This document shows positions 1-7,372 of a stretch of 64,000 nt of DNA, one piece after another. The position numbers were made by a program, and so were the translations under genes. Origin of the DNA: Flavobacterium saccharophilum. GTDB lineage: Bacteria; Bacteroidota; Bacteroidia; Flavobacteriales; Flavobacteriaceae. How positions within the stretch are numbered: the stretch's first letter is position 1; every line of letters begins with the position of its first letter. The notes under the pieces were generated by a model. That model saw nothing but the letters and a program-made list of their open reading frames with translations, was not told where the DNA came from and made no database searches. The stretch spans positions 186,001 through 250,000 of the forward strand of contig NZ_FRBY01000007.1 of the NCBI RefSeq assembly GCF_900142735.1, in the 5' to 3' direction.

Positions 1-289
1 AAAAATATGGCCTTGCGATTTAGCTTTATTGGCTTTAGGATTTACAGGTCCTGAGAAAACTTTAAGCGAGCAATTAGGTCTTGAAGTGGACATGAGAAGC
101 AACTATAAAGCAAAAAATTATCAAACGAACGTACCACACATTTTCACCGCCGGTGATATGAGAAGAGGACAATCGTTAATTGTATGGGCTATTTCAGAGG
201 GTCGCGAAGCAGCAAGAGAGGTAGATTTGTTCTTAATGGGCTCTACTAACTTGCCAACCAAAGGAAACGGAGATTTACCGAGTCTTTAA
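1..289 (+). CDS. gltD: Glutamate synthase small subunit (GltD), C-terminal fragment
   Basis: The reading frame is already open at base 2 and runs to the TAA at 287-289, so the gene begins upstream of the window. The visible part contains LALLALGFTGPE and, further on, PHIFTAGDMRRGQSLIVWAI. The second is the NADPH/FAD-binding signature of the GltD family (T-AGD-RRGQSLVVWAI), in which the small subunit passes NADPH electrons to the large subunit for glutamate synthesis. The large subunit gene gltB is expected just upstream but cannot be seen. The related dihydropyrimidine dehydrogenase subunit is an alternative but normally lacks the RRGQSLVVWAI form. Confidence 0.88.
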   Translation, partial: KIWPCDLALLALGFTGPEKTLSEQLGLEVDMRSNYKAKNYQTNVPHIFTAGDMRRGQSLIVWAISEGREAAREVDLFLMGSTNLPTKGNGDLPSL

Positions 290-410
290 TTTTTAAGGTA
301 CTAAGATGCTAATGTTCTGAGGGGCTAAGATTTCTTTCCACCCTACATCTTAAGAACTTAAAGATTAAAAATTATTAAGTCTTTATTCCGATAAACAACA
401 TTACTACTAA

Positions 411-447
411 CAAACCCTTGAATTTATATTCAGGGGTTTTGTTTTTT
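411..447 (+). terminator. Intrinsic terminator after gltD
   Basis: An 11-bp stem (AAACCCTTGAA at 412-422 with TTCAGGGGTTT at 429-439, one T:G wobble) and a 6-base loop are followed by a T run. It lies 120 bases after the gltD stop. Confidence 0.7.
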
Positions 448-449
448 TG

Positions 450-780
450 CCACAGATTATTTTTTTCGCCACTACCCGAGCGATAGTGAACAGGCGAAGC
501 AATTCACGAATTATCTAATTTCTTTTCTGGCTTTTTTCTATTTCAAAATATAGCCCGTGATTTCAACCACGGGAAACGTTACGGATTAGACGTAATCATA
601 TATTGTGTCCCCGTGGTTGAAACCACGGGCTATGCTTTATGCCTTTTGGGGAAATTCAAAATAAAAATTCGCGAAAATTAGTGTCATTTGTGGCAAAAAA
701 ATCTGCGCAAATCTTTTAATCTGTGGCAAAATCTTAGTACCTTAGAATCTCAGTCCCTTAGAACCTAAAGAAAGTTTTAT
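450..780. repeat. Mosaic of degenerate dispersed repeats in the gltD-lysA gap
   Basis: No gene is visible. The stretch contains fragments of the GCCACGAATTCACGAATT-type intergenic repeat (450-535 and inverted at about 660-735) and runs built from CTAAGATTCTTAG-like words (295-370 and 730-770). Both kinds recur in other gaps of this window. Confidence 0.6.
550..633. repeat. REP-like inverted repeat pair
   Basis: Two arms of about 24 bp, 550-573 and 609-633, are inverted copies of one another around a 35-base centre. Each arm is itself palindromic (CCCGTGGTTGAAACCACGGG at 610-629). The left arm has one deviation from perfect symmetry (CCCGTGATTTCAACCACGGG). Short GC-rich nested palindromes of this kind resemble REP/BIME sequences. 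No associated transposase gene lies nearby. Confidence 0.7.
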
Positions 781-854
781 AAAAATTCGAAATAAAGCAC
801 TTTTTGTTCAAAAACAAACAATTTGTTACAATTTGTTATTTTTCTACAAAAAAT

Positions 855-884
855 TTGCCGTTACTCAAAAGTGTAATAACTTTG
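855..884 (+). promoter_or_regulatory. Promoter of lysA
   Basis: TTG at 855-857, 19 bases, then TAACTTTG at 877-884. This matches the Bacteroidota sigma-ABfr consensus TTG-N19-TAnnTTTG exactly. The predicted start of transcription is close to the ATG at 904, giving a very short leader. Confidence 0.75.
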
Positions 885-903
885 CTCAAAATAGTTTATA
901 AAA

Positions 904-2127
904 ATGCAAGCAAAAGATTTACTGCAGTTAGCAGACCAATTTGGAAGTCCATTATATGTTTATGATGCCGAAAAAATCCAATCACAGTACAATAGGTTAA
1001 CTAAAGCTTTCTCTAAGGTAGAAAACTTGAGAGTTAATTACGCCATGAAGGCATTGTCTAACGTTGCGATTCTTCAGTTATTAAAGAACATGGGGTCTGG
1101 CTTAGATACTGTGTCAATTCAGGAAGTTTTATTAGGACTTCATGCTGGCTATGATCCTGACAAAATTTTCTTTACGCCAAACGGAGTTTCTTTAGAAGAA
1201 ATTGAAGAAGTTGCCGCAATGGGTGTTCAAATCAATATTGACAACTTATCTATTCTGGAGCAATTCGGAACAAAATATCCTCAAATTCCGGTATGTATCC
1301 GTATCAATCCACACGTAATGGCTGGTGGAAATGCTAATATTTCTGTAGGGCATATCGATAGTAAATTCGGAATCTCGGTACATCAAATACCGCACATTTT
1401 GCGAATTGTTGAGAATACAAAAATGAGTATTGTTGGAATTCACATGCACACAGGATCTGATATTCTTGATATCGAAGTATTCTTGTACGCAGCTGAAATC
1501 TTGTTTGATACCGCTAAACACTTCAAAGATTTAGAATTTTTAGATTTCGGAAGCGGATTTAAAGTACCTTACAAAAAAGACGATATTGAAACCGATATTG
1601 AAGAACTAGGTAAAAAATTATCAAAAAGATTCAATGCATTCTGTGCAGAATATGGCAGAGATTTAACGTTGATTTTCGAACCGGGAAAATTTTTGGTAAG
1701 CGAAGCAGGTCATTTCTTAGTAAAAGTAAACGTAGTAAAACAAACAACTTCAACAGTTTTTGCCGGAGTTGACAGTGGTTTCAACCACTTAATTCGTCCA
1801 ATGTTGTACGGATCTTCACACCATATCGAAAACATCTCAAATCCAAAAGGAAAAGAGCGTTTTTACTCTGTGGTAGGATACATTTGCGAAACCGATACGT
1901 TTGCAAACAATCGCAGAATTTCTGAAATTACTGAAGGTGATATTTTAGCTTTCAGAAACGCAGGAGCATACTGTTTCTCTATGTCTTCGAACTACAATTC
2001 AAGATACAAACCAGCCGAAGTTTTATGGAAAGACGGAAAAGGAATCTTAATTCGCCAACACGAAACTTTCGAAGATTTACTTAAAAATCAAATTCCGTTG
2101 CCACAAGAAATTGCTGCAACAGTTTAA
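904..2127 (+). CDS. lysA: Diaminopimelate decarboxylase
   Basis: A 407-residue fold-type III PLP enzyme that would decarboxylate meso-diaminopimelate to L-lysine in the cytosol. The PLP lysine is K49 in NYAMKALSN. The HMHTGSDI segment (near residue 180), GSGFKVPY (near 215), the phosphate/substrate region EPGKFLV (near 260), the CETDTF segment that supplies the active-site Cys of the partner subunit (near 330), and NAGAYCFSMSSNYNSR (near 355-370) follow the family order. The start is supported by the promoter just upstream. It has its own promoter and terminator, so it looks monocistronic. Carboxynorspermidine decarboxylase is related, but the CExxD and GAYCFSMSSNYN forms favour LysA. Confidence 0.93.
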   Translation: MQAKDLLQLADQFGSPLYVYDAEKIQSQYNRLTKAFSKVENLRVNYAMKALSNVAILQLLKNMGSGLDTVSIQEVLLGLHAGYDPDKIFFTPNGVSLEEIEEVAAMGVQINIDNLSILEQFGTKYPQIPVCIRINPHVMAGGNANISVGHIDSKFGISVHQIPHILRIVENTKMSIVGIHMHTGSDILDIEVFLYAAEILFDTAKHFKDLEFLDFGSGFKVPYKKDDIETDIEELGKKLSKRFNAFCAEYGRDLTLIFEPGKFLVSEAGHFLVKVNVVKQTTSTVFAGVDSGFNHLIRPMLYGSSHHIENISNPKGKERFYSVVGYICETDTFANNRRISEITEGDILAFRNAGAYCFSMSSNYNSRYKPAEVLWKDGKGILIRQHETFEDLLKNQIPLPQEIAATV

Positions 2128-2153
2128 AATAAAAAAAAAGAGAATATCTATTG

Positions 2154-2189
2154 AATCCCGTTTCTTAATTGAGGCGGGATTTTTTTTAT
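2154..2189 (+). terminator. Intrinsic terminator after lysA
   Basis: Perfect 7-bp stem AATCCCG (2154-2160) / CGGGATT (2175-2181) followed by eight T residues, 27 bases after the lysA stop. Confidence 0.8.
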
Positions 2190-2232
2190 TTTAGATTTTA
2201 GAGTTCAGATTTTAGATTTTAGATTTATACTT

Positions 2233-2546
2233 TGTCAGGCTGAGCGAAGTCGAAGCCAATGTAGCAAACCGCACTTGTCATTTCGACGAAGGAAAAATCC
2301 TCACAAGAAGCTCCGCAAAGCAACCATTATGTTTGTCACTTCTAAAAAGAGGCTCACACAAAGTAACCCCAAGCTTGTCATTTCGACGAAGGAGACTACA
2401 GCGATAGCGACTCGCGAAGCAAATCCTCGCAAGAAACTCGACAAAGTAAGCTTCATGTTTATCATTCCGAAAGCAAAGCCAGCACAAAGTAACTCCAATC
2501 TTGTCATTTCGACGAAGGAGAAATCCTCGCAAGAAGCTCTACAAAG
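2233..2546 (+). repeat. Four head-to-tail degenerate copies of the TGTCATTTCGACGAAGGA repeat
   Basis: Successive copies begin near 2236 (diverged, TGTCAGGCTGAGCGAAG), 2276, 2377 and 2501. Each has TGTCATTTCGACGAAGGA or a variant, followed by a CCTC.CAAGAAGCTC core and an ACAAAG/GCAAAG tail. Open frames across this array are repeat-derived and I do not call them genes. The last copy is the left arm of the inverted repeat that flanks the GIY-YIG gene. Confidence 0.8.
2496..2546 (+). repeat. Left 51-bp arm flanking the GIY-YIG gene
   Basis: This arm matches the reverse complement of 2954-3004 at 50 of 51 positions (T instead of G near the inner end). Similarity stops at both arm ends, so the arms have defined limits. 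Confidence 0.9.
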
Positions 2547-2615
2547 TATATCAAATTTAGAGCAAAAAAAGAAAGAAAAATCTTAAAAAAACATAACTTT
2601 AGCCAAAAAACAAAA

Positions 2616-2930
2616 ATGCAATTACACGAAGGCTATCACACTTACTACATCTACATAATAGCAAACAAACATAAAACCGTTTTCTACACTGGAGTTACGA
2701 ATAATTTAAAGATTCGTTTAAGACAACATAGAGAAAACAACACAACTGGAAACAAAACTTTCGCATCAAAGTATCACGCTATATACTTATTATACTACGA
2801 AAAATTTACTTGGGTTCAGGAAGCAATAGCTCGTGAGAAAGAAATAAAAGATTGGCGCAGGGAAAAGAAAATCGAATTGATAAAGACTATCAACCCGAAT
2901 CTGGATTTTTTAAATGATTTATTTTCGTGA
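2616..2930 (+). CDS. GIY-YIG nuclease domain protein
   Basis: A 104-residue protein that is essentially one GIY-YIG domain. The two beta strands HTYYIYIIANKHKTVFYTGVTNN supply the YIY and YTG motifs. They are followed by RLRQHRENN (the conserved Arg/His helix) and by AIAREKEIKDWRREKKIELI, with the catalytic-type Glu at AIAREKEIK and the typical KxWRRxKKxxLI end of the short stand-alone COG2827/UPF0213 family. Such proteins are predicted single-domain endonucleases of unknown role. It lies between two near-identical 51-bp inverted repeats whose arms also occur without a gene elsewhere in the window. A -7-like TAACTTTA sits at 2594-2601. Confidence 0.9.
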   Translation: MQLHEGYHTYYIYIIANKHKTVFYTGVTNNLKIRLRQHRENNTTGNKTFASKYHAIYLLYYEKFTWVQEAIAREKEIKDWRREKKIELIKTINPNLDFLNDLFS

Positions 2931-2953
2931 TTCTCAACGTACAAATTTCCAAT

Positions 2954-3004
2954 CTTTGTCGAGCTTCTTGCGAGGATTTCTCCTTCGTCGAAATGACAAG
3001 ATTG
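2954..3004 (-). repeat. Right 51-bp arm flanking the GIY-YIG gene
   Basis: Inverted copy of 2496-2546 with a single mismatch, beginning 23 bases after the GIY-YIG stop codon. Together with the left arm it bounds a 509-bp unit containing only that gene. Confidence 0.9.
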
Positions 3005-3055
3005 TGGATAATTGGAATTTAAAAAAAAGTCTCGTCCTGAAAAAATAAACTTCTA

Positions 3056-3137
3056 ATCTAGCCCCGATGGAAGCGATATCCTTTTATGGCGGGGTTCGCC
3101 ATGAAAGATTTAGCGGACAGCGGGACGGGTCGTTCTT
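3056..3137 (+). repeat. Structured hairpin element, copy 1
   Basis: Conserved flanks CTAGCCCCGATGG and CAGCGGGACGGGTCGTTCT surround a hairpin with stem TTTTATGGCG (3082-3091), loop GGGTT and stem CGCCATGAAA (3097-3106). The flanks can pair as CCCG (3063-3066) with CGGG (3121-3124). Further copies lie at 5782, 29109 and 36198 (inverted), and their stem sequences change in a compensating way. Confidence 0.8.
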
Positions 3138-3284
3138 TTGAAATGGAAATTGCTGCTACTAAAAATTCACCACAACATTTAAAATAAAAACCTATTTTAG
3201 CTTTGTACAAAACCCAAAAACTACCAAAGGTTGTCAATAACAACTATAAGTAGCGCAATAACAACTAATGGTAGCTGATTTTAT

Positions 3285-3316
3285 TTGCGAACAGGCTATG
3301 GGGCACTATAGCTTTG
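3285..3316 (+). promoter_or_regulatory. Promoter of the HTH/pentapeptide regulator gene
   Basis: TTG at 3285-3287 and TAGCTTTG at 3309-3316 with a 21-base spacer, slightly longer than the usual 19. The position of the -7 box rules out a start at the TTG at 3314, because that base is part of the promoter. Confidence 0.5.
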
Positions 3317-3340
3317 CAGTATCAAATAAAAAATATAATT

Positions 3341-4240
3341 ATGATGCTAAATTCAAAATCAGTAGGCAATAAAATTGCTACAGCAAGAAAGAAAATGAAC
3401 CTTTCGCAAGCAGACCTTGCAAAACAAGTTTCAATTAGTTCACAAGCGGTTGGTAAATGGGAAAGAGGTGAGTCAATGCCTGATATTGCTACATTAAACC
3501 GACTTGCCGAAATTCTGGGTGTAGACCTAAACTATTTTTCTGAAACATTCAAATCTAATGTTTCTGAAAATCAAGTTGAAACCACCCAAAAACAAGCTGC
3601 AGAAATTTCAACAACAAAAGTTAAGACTACCTTAGGTTTAAGCTGGAATATGTCATCGGGAAACTGGGTTGATGCTGATTTTTCGGGGTTAAATAACCTT
3701 AAAGACAAATTCAGCACTTCAAATATGAAGAACTGTAAATTAATCGATTCTGACTTGTCGAATTTAATACTTAAATCCAACAATATTGTAGGTTGCGATT
3801 TTTCTAATTCAGATTTGAGAAATAGTAAAATTCAGACTTCTAACGTACAAAACAATCAATTTGTTGAATGTTTACTAATAGACACGGAATTTTCGTCGAG
3901 TGAAATTAAAAACTGTAATTTTTCAAAGGCTAACTTTTCAGGAGTTGAATTAAAAACATCAGAACTTAAAAGTTGTATTCTGGAAAATGCGGTTTGGAAC
4001 TTATCGTCGTTTAAATTATCAAGTATTTCTGATGTGGTTTTTAATGGGACAATAGAAGAATGTTCTTTTGATAACTGCTCTTTTTCAAAAGTGACTTTTA
4101 AGAATGCAACCCTTATAAATACTTTTTTTAAAGGTAAGTTAAAAGGCATTCAATTTATTGACTGTACTGCTGACCGAATAACTTATGAATTCCTTAAAAA
4201 TGGAAAAGCGAACCTGACAGGACTAACTTTATTAACATAG
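3341..4240 (+). CDS. XRE-family HTH protein with pentapeptide-repeat-like C-terminus
   Basis: About 299 residues from the ATG at 3341 (a second ATG follows at 3344). The frame is open further upstream, but that part overlaps the -7 box. Residues of about 8-65 form a Cro/C1-type helix-turn-helix (NKIATARKKMNLSQADLAKQ, then SISSQAVGKWERGESMPDIATLNRLAEILGV). The C-terminal 190 residues are spaced like pentapeptide repeats (DFSGLNNLKD, CDFSNSDLRNSKI, CNFSKANFSGVEL, CSFDNCSFSKVTF), which fold as a right-handed beta helix. This pairing suggests a DNA-binding regulator with a rigid helical scaffold; the ligand or partner is unknown. It is not in an obvious operon. Confidence 0.8.
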   Translation: MMLNSKSVGNKIATARKKMNLSQADLAKQVSISSQAVGKWERGESMPDIATLNRLAEILGVDLNYFSETFKSNVSENQVETTQKQAAEISTTKVKTTLGLSWNMSSGNWVDADFSGLNNLKDKFSTSNMKNCKLIDSDLSNLILKSNNIVGCDFSNSDLRNSKIQTSNVQNNQFVECLLIDTEFSSSEIKNCNFSKANFSGVELKTSELKSCILENAVWNLSSFKLSSISDVVFNGTIEECSFDNCSFSKVTFKNATLINTFFKGKLKGIQFIDCTADRITYEFLKNGKANLTGLTLLT

Positions 4241-4304
4241 TGCCATCAAAATATAGAAGAAATAAAAAACTATTTTAACTTAGCCAAATTAAACCCCAAA
4301 ACCA

Positions 4305-4754
4305 ATGAAAATTACGATTCCCCTGTCGGCATTATTCCTGTTACTTTCTACTACTATATTCAGCCAGACTATTGCTGATTTAAAACTAAAACCCAAAGAA
4401 ATTCCAAAAAGCTATTTTTTAAGCGATGGCCAAATTTGTGTGACGAATCAGGCTTGTAATTTTTATACCGATATTACCACATACAGCAATATTATTGGTG
4501 TTGTAAAAAGCAAAGAAATTCAAAGTTTCAAGAGTAAAGCAGATAGCGGTTCTATTATGTACATTGAATTTGAAAACAGATTCAAAGGTGACAAGTTTCT
4601 GCAAGGATTGTTATGGGGAAAAGACGGTCAGCCAACTGATGAGCATCCAGAAGAGTATCTTGCAAAAGGAAAATTTCTGATTATTTGGAGTTTTCATCCT
4701 GATAGCACTATCAAAGAAAAATCGGAAGCTAAAATTGATGCGATTTTGCAGTAA
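4305..4754 (+). CDS. Secreted protein of unknown function
   Basis: A 149-residue protein with a clear signal peptide (MKITIPLSALFLLLSTTIFSQ, predicted cleavage after the AxS/SQ region near residue 20). The mature part has two cysteines close together (ICVTNQACNFYTD) that could form a disulfide, and no motif I recognise. A -7-like TAACTTAG lies just upstream. It stands alone between the HTH gene and a small membrane protein on the same strand. Confidence 0.65.
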   Translation: MKITIPLSALFLLLSTTIFSQTIADLKLKPKEIPKSYFLSDGQICVTNQACNFYTDITTYSNIIGVVKSKEIQSFKSKADSGSIMYIEFENRFKGDKFLQGLLWGKDGQPTDEHPEEYLAKGKFLIIWSFHPDSTIKEKSEAKIDAILQ

Positions 4755-4794
4755 GCAAAATGTGATTTTAAAACCCGGCTTTATTCTTTTTAAG

Positions 4795-4802
4795 TAACTT
4801 TG
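4795..4802 (+). promoter_or_regulatory. -7 element of the 4818 gene
   Basis: TAACTTTG, a perfect TAnnTTTG match, 15 bases before the ATG. No TTG is visible at the expected -33 position. Confidence 0.4.
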
Positions 4803-4817
4803 CTAAAAATATAAAAA

Positions 4818-5189
4818 ATGAAACCACAAATTCGAATCCTAATCTACTCTATATTATTCTTTTTATACCTTTCTTCAACGCCACTTTTATTAACGTTGGG
4901 TGAAAAATTAAAGACGGATCCCTTTATAACTTTAGGCTGTGGTTTTGCTTTATTGAATCTTGTTTATGCTTTCTTTGCTTTAAAATGGACTGTTTTATTA
5001 AATATAGCATGTGCTATTGCAATTGCTGCTTTGGCCTTATTCTTAGCTTTGAAATTTACCAATTTACATCTGTTTTTAAATTATGATCCGTATCAGGTTA
5101 AAACAGCAATATTAGCGAATGCGGTTTTCTCGATTATTTTTTGGGAAATTGTTTATCAGGTAAAAATTAGAAAACATACTGCACATTAG
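4818..5189 (+). CDS. Small integral membrane protein of unknown function
   Basis: 123 residues with four hydrophobic segments (about 7-27, 36-54, 57-79 and 95-114) and a basic C-terminal tail (KIRKHTAH). No signature residues point to a transporter or enzyme family. A perfect -7 box lies directly upstream, so it is probably transcribed on its own. Confidence 0.6.
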   Translation: MKPQIRILIYSILFFLYLSSTPLLLTLGEKLKTDPFITLGCGFALLNLVYAFFALKWTVLLNIACAIAIAALALFLALKFTNLHLFLNYDPYQVKTAILANAVFSIIFWEIVYQVKIRKHTAH

Positions 5190-5296
5190 GCGCATTCATA
5201 GCACCGTATCTCCTTTTTATATGTTTTAATTTAAAATTCGTAAATTTATTATACGACCATTATTTAATGGTGGGAATTAAGTTTTAATTTTTTAAA

Positions 5297-5695
5297 ATGA
5301 ATCTTATGAAAACTAAAAAAATATGGGCTAATTTGGCAGTAGAAGATTTGGCGCGAACTACCAAATTTTATAACGAATTGGGGTTTAAACCAAATGGTAC
5401 AAACGAAGAATTGACGAGCTTTTGTTTTGGAGATGATGATTTTATAATTCACTTTTTTATAAAAGAGCGCTTTAAATGGGCGGTGAATGATGAAGCTGCC
5501 GATTTACAAAAGGGTAACGAAATTATATTTTCGCTTTCGGCTGAAAGTGTAGATGAAGTGCATCAACGATTGTTGGCGGTTAAAAATGCCGGTGGAAGAA
5601 TTTTTGCTGAACCACAAAGTTTTGAAAAAGGTTATTTCTTTGGGTTTTCGGATCCTGATGGTCATAAATTTAATGTTTTGTATTGGCCGAAATAA
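5297..5695 (+). CDS. VOC-family (glyoxalase/bleomycin resistance-like) protein
   Basis: 132 residues (or 129 from the ATG at 5306) containing one vicinal-oxygen-chelate domain: KIWANLAVEDLARTTKFYNELGF at the N-terminus and FGFSDPDGHKFNVLYWPK at the C-terminus, the standard end of the fold. Members bind a divalent metal and act as dimers on small molecules, but the substrate cannot be read from sequence. It resembles the COG3607-type predicted lactoylglutathione lyases. It is followed by a copy of the structured hairpin element. Confidence 0.8.
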   Translation: MNLMKTKKIWANLAVEDLARTTKFYNELGFKPNGTNEELTSFCFGDDDFIIHFFIKERFKWAVNDEAADLQKGNEIIFSLSAESVDEVHQRLLAVKNAGGRIFAEPQSFEKGYFFGFSDPDGHKFNVLYWPK

Positions 5696-5781
5696 TATGA
5701 ATTTACAGCAAGGCATTTTGGTAGGATTACTGTTCTTCGCAAAGTTATTGCAGTTTTTCTTATGAAATACTAAACTTCTCA

Positions 5782-5863
5782 TCTAGCCCCGATGGGAGGG
5801 AAAATCTTTTTGTGCCGGTGTTCGGCGCAAAAAATTGGAAGGAACAGCGGGACGGGTCGTTCT
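5782..5863 (+). repeat. Structured hairpin element, copy 2
   Basis: Same flanks as copy 1 (TCTAGCCCCGATGG / CAGCGGGACGGGTCGTTCT), but the hairpin stem is TTTTTGTGCCG (5807-5817) / CGGCGCAAAAA (5823-5833) around loop GTGTT. The central stem bases differ from copy 1 yet still pair. This copy and its surroundings fill the 5696-5996 gap; nothing else is seen there. Confidence 0.8.
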
Positions 5864-5996
5864 TATGAAAAGGAAAATTTCTGCTTCTAAAAATTAAAAT
5901 AAAAAATATAATATCCTGAGTTTTCATTCAAAAAAAAGAGGCGATAAAAGTTCAAAAACCAATATATTTACGCCTTCAAATCAACAGGTCTTTAGA

Positions 5997-7184
5997 ATGA
6001 AAAAAATTACCGTTTTCTTTTCAATATTATTTTTAGCACTTTCTTCTTGTGGTGTAAAAACCACGCAATCGTTAATTAGCGATGGGAATTATGATGCTGC
6101 AATTGATAAAGCTGTAGAGGCTTTAAAAACTAAAAAAGAGTCGAAAGGAAAGCAGGATTATGTGTATTTGCTGGAAGAGGCGTTTGCAAAAGCGAAGGAC
6201 AGGGATTTGCGCGATCTGGATTTGCTGACGAAAGATGCTAATCCGGCGAATGCGGAACGTGTTTATAATACGTATTTGCAATTGAATAACCGTCAGGAGA
6301 AAATTAGGCCTTTACTGCCTTTGCCACTACTTAAACAGGGAAAAAATGCTTCTTTTGCATTTGATAATTACTCTGATCAGATTGTAAAGAGTAAAAATGC
6401 GTTGTCGAAATATTTATATGGGAACGCTTCGGCACTTTTAAAATCGAGCAATAAACTGGATTTTAGAAAAGCCTACGATGATTTATTTTATTTGGAAAGT
6501 ATTAATCCGGGATATCAGAACACTAAAAAACTGATGGCTGATGCCCAATTTAAAGGAACTGATTTTGTAGATGTTTATGCTAAAAATCAAACCAATATGG
6601 TGATTCCGAAACAGCTTCAGGATGATTTATTAGATATTAAAACGTACGGATTAAACGATAAGTGGACGGTTTACCATAGCGCCAGACAAAAAAATGTAAA
6701 GTACGATTATAGTCTGATTGTGAATTTTGTACAGATTAATATCTCGCCTGAACAAATTAAGGAAAAAGAATTCATCAAAGAAAGACAAGTTAAAGATGGT
6801 GTAAAAACGCTTTTGGACAGCAGAGGAAAACCTGTGAAAGATAGTTTGGGTAAGGAAATAAAAGTGGATAATTATAGAACACTTCGTGCGAATATTTACG
6901 AGTTTCGACAATTTAAATCGTGTCAGGTAACGGCAAAAGTCGATTATGTAGACAGCAAGACAAACGCTTTGGTGCAATCGTTTCCGATAACAAGCGAGTT
7001 TATTTTTGAGAATATTTATTCGACTTACAAAGGCGATAAAAGTGCCTGTGAAGATAATTACCTGAATTATTTTAATAAACGCGCTGTTCCTTTTCCGAAT
7101 AACGAACAAATGGTTTATGATACCGGTGAAGACTTAAAAGCCAGACTTAAAGATATTATTGTTAAGAATAGGTTTAGGGGATAG
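5997..7184 (+). CDS. TPR-like lipoprotein of unknown function
   Basis: A 395-residue protein with a lipoprotein signal peptide (MKKITVFFSILFLALSSCGVK, lipobox LSSC), so it should be anchored in the inner or outer membrane. The first 200 residues are helical with TPR-like spacing (DGNYDAAIDKAVEALKTKK, FRKAYDDLFYLESINPGYQN). The C-terminal half carries an acidic/basic region and ends with DLKARLKDIIVKNRF. I do not recognise a named family. It is followed by a terminator and so ends its transcription unit. Confidence 0.65.
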   Translation: MKKITVFFSILFLALSSCGVKTTQSLISDGNYDAAIDKAVEALKTKKESKGKQDYVYLLEEAFAKAKDRDLRDLDLLTKDANPANAERVYNTYLQLNNRQEKIRPLLPLPLLKQGKNASFAFDNYSDQIVKSKNALSKYLYGNASALLKSSNKLDFRKAYDDLFYLESINPGYQNTKKLMADAQFKGTDFVDVYAKNQTNMVIPKQLQDDLLDIKTYGLNDKWTVYHSARQKNVKYDYSLIVNFVQINISPEQIKEKEFIKERQVKDGVKTLLDSRGKPVKDSLGKEIKVDNYRTLRANIYEFRQFKSCQVTAKVDYVDSKTNALVQSFPITSEFIFENIYSTYKGDKSACEDNYLNYFNKRAVPFPNNEQMVYDTGEDLKARLKDIIVKNRFRG

Positions 7185-7210
7185 TCTCAACTATAAAAAA
7201 GCAACATTTT

Positions 7211-7240
7211 AAGACGTACGAATAGTGCGTCTTTTTTTTA
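7211..7240 (+). terminator. Intrinsic terminator after the TPR-like lipoprotein gene
   Basis: Stem AAGACGTAC (7211-7219) / GTGCGTCTT (7225-7233) with one wobble, 5-base loop and T run. Confidence 0.8.
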
Positions 7241-7310
7241 TTTAAATTTTAAAATACTCTTTTGCGATTCTCTCAAGAATAAATTATCGCAAAAAAAACA
7301 CAAAAACATT

Positions 7311-7354
7311 TTGTGCAACCAAAAAGTTGCTTATATTTGCAACTAATTAGTTGC
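7311..7354 (+). promoter_or_regulatory. Promoter with two ArsR-type operators
   Basis: TTG at 7311-7313, 18 bases, then TATATTTG at 7332-7339. Two copies of the inverted repeat GCAAC-N6-GTTGC overlap it: 7315-7330 (spacer CAAAAA) lies between the promoter boxes. The second, 7339-7354, is a perfect 16-bp palindrome (GCAACTAATTAGTTGC) starting at the last base of the -7 box. Their centres are 24 bp apart. This is the arrangement expected for an autorepressed ArsR promoter. Confidence 0.75.
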
Positions 7355-7372
7355 GTATTTAAATAAATCAAA

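Noticed and set aside
550..633. CRISPR-like reading of the nested CCCGTGG palindromes
   Set aside because: Only two arms are present, in inverted orientation, with no regular spacer series and no cas genes in the window.
2275..2586. Open frames on both strands across the repeat array before the GIY-YIG gene
   Set aside because: Their codons are translations of the TGTCATTTCGACGAAGGA repeat, the peptide repeats itself with the DNA period, and no start context or family similarity is seen.
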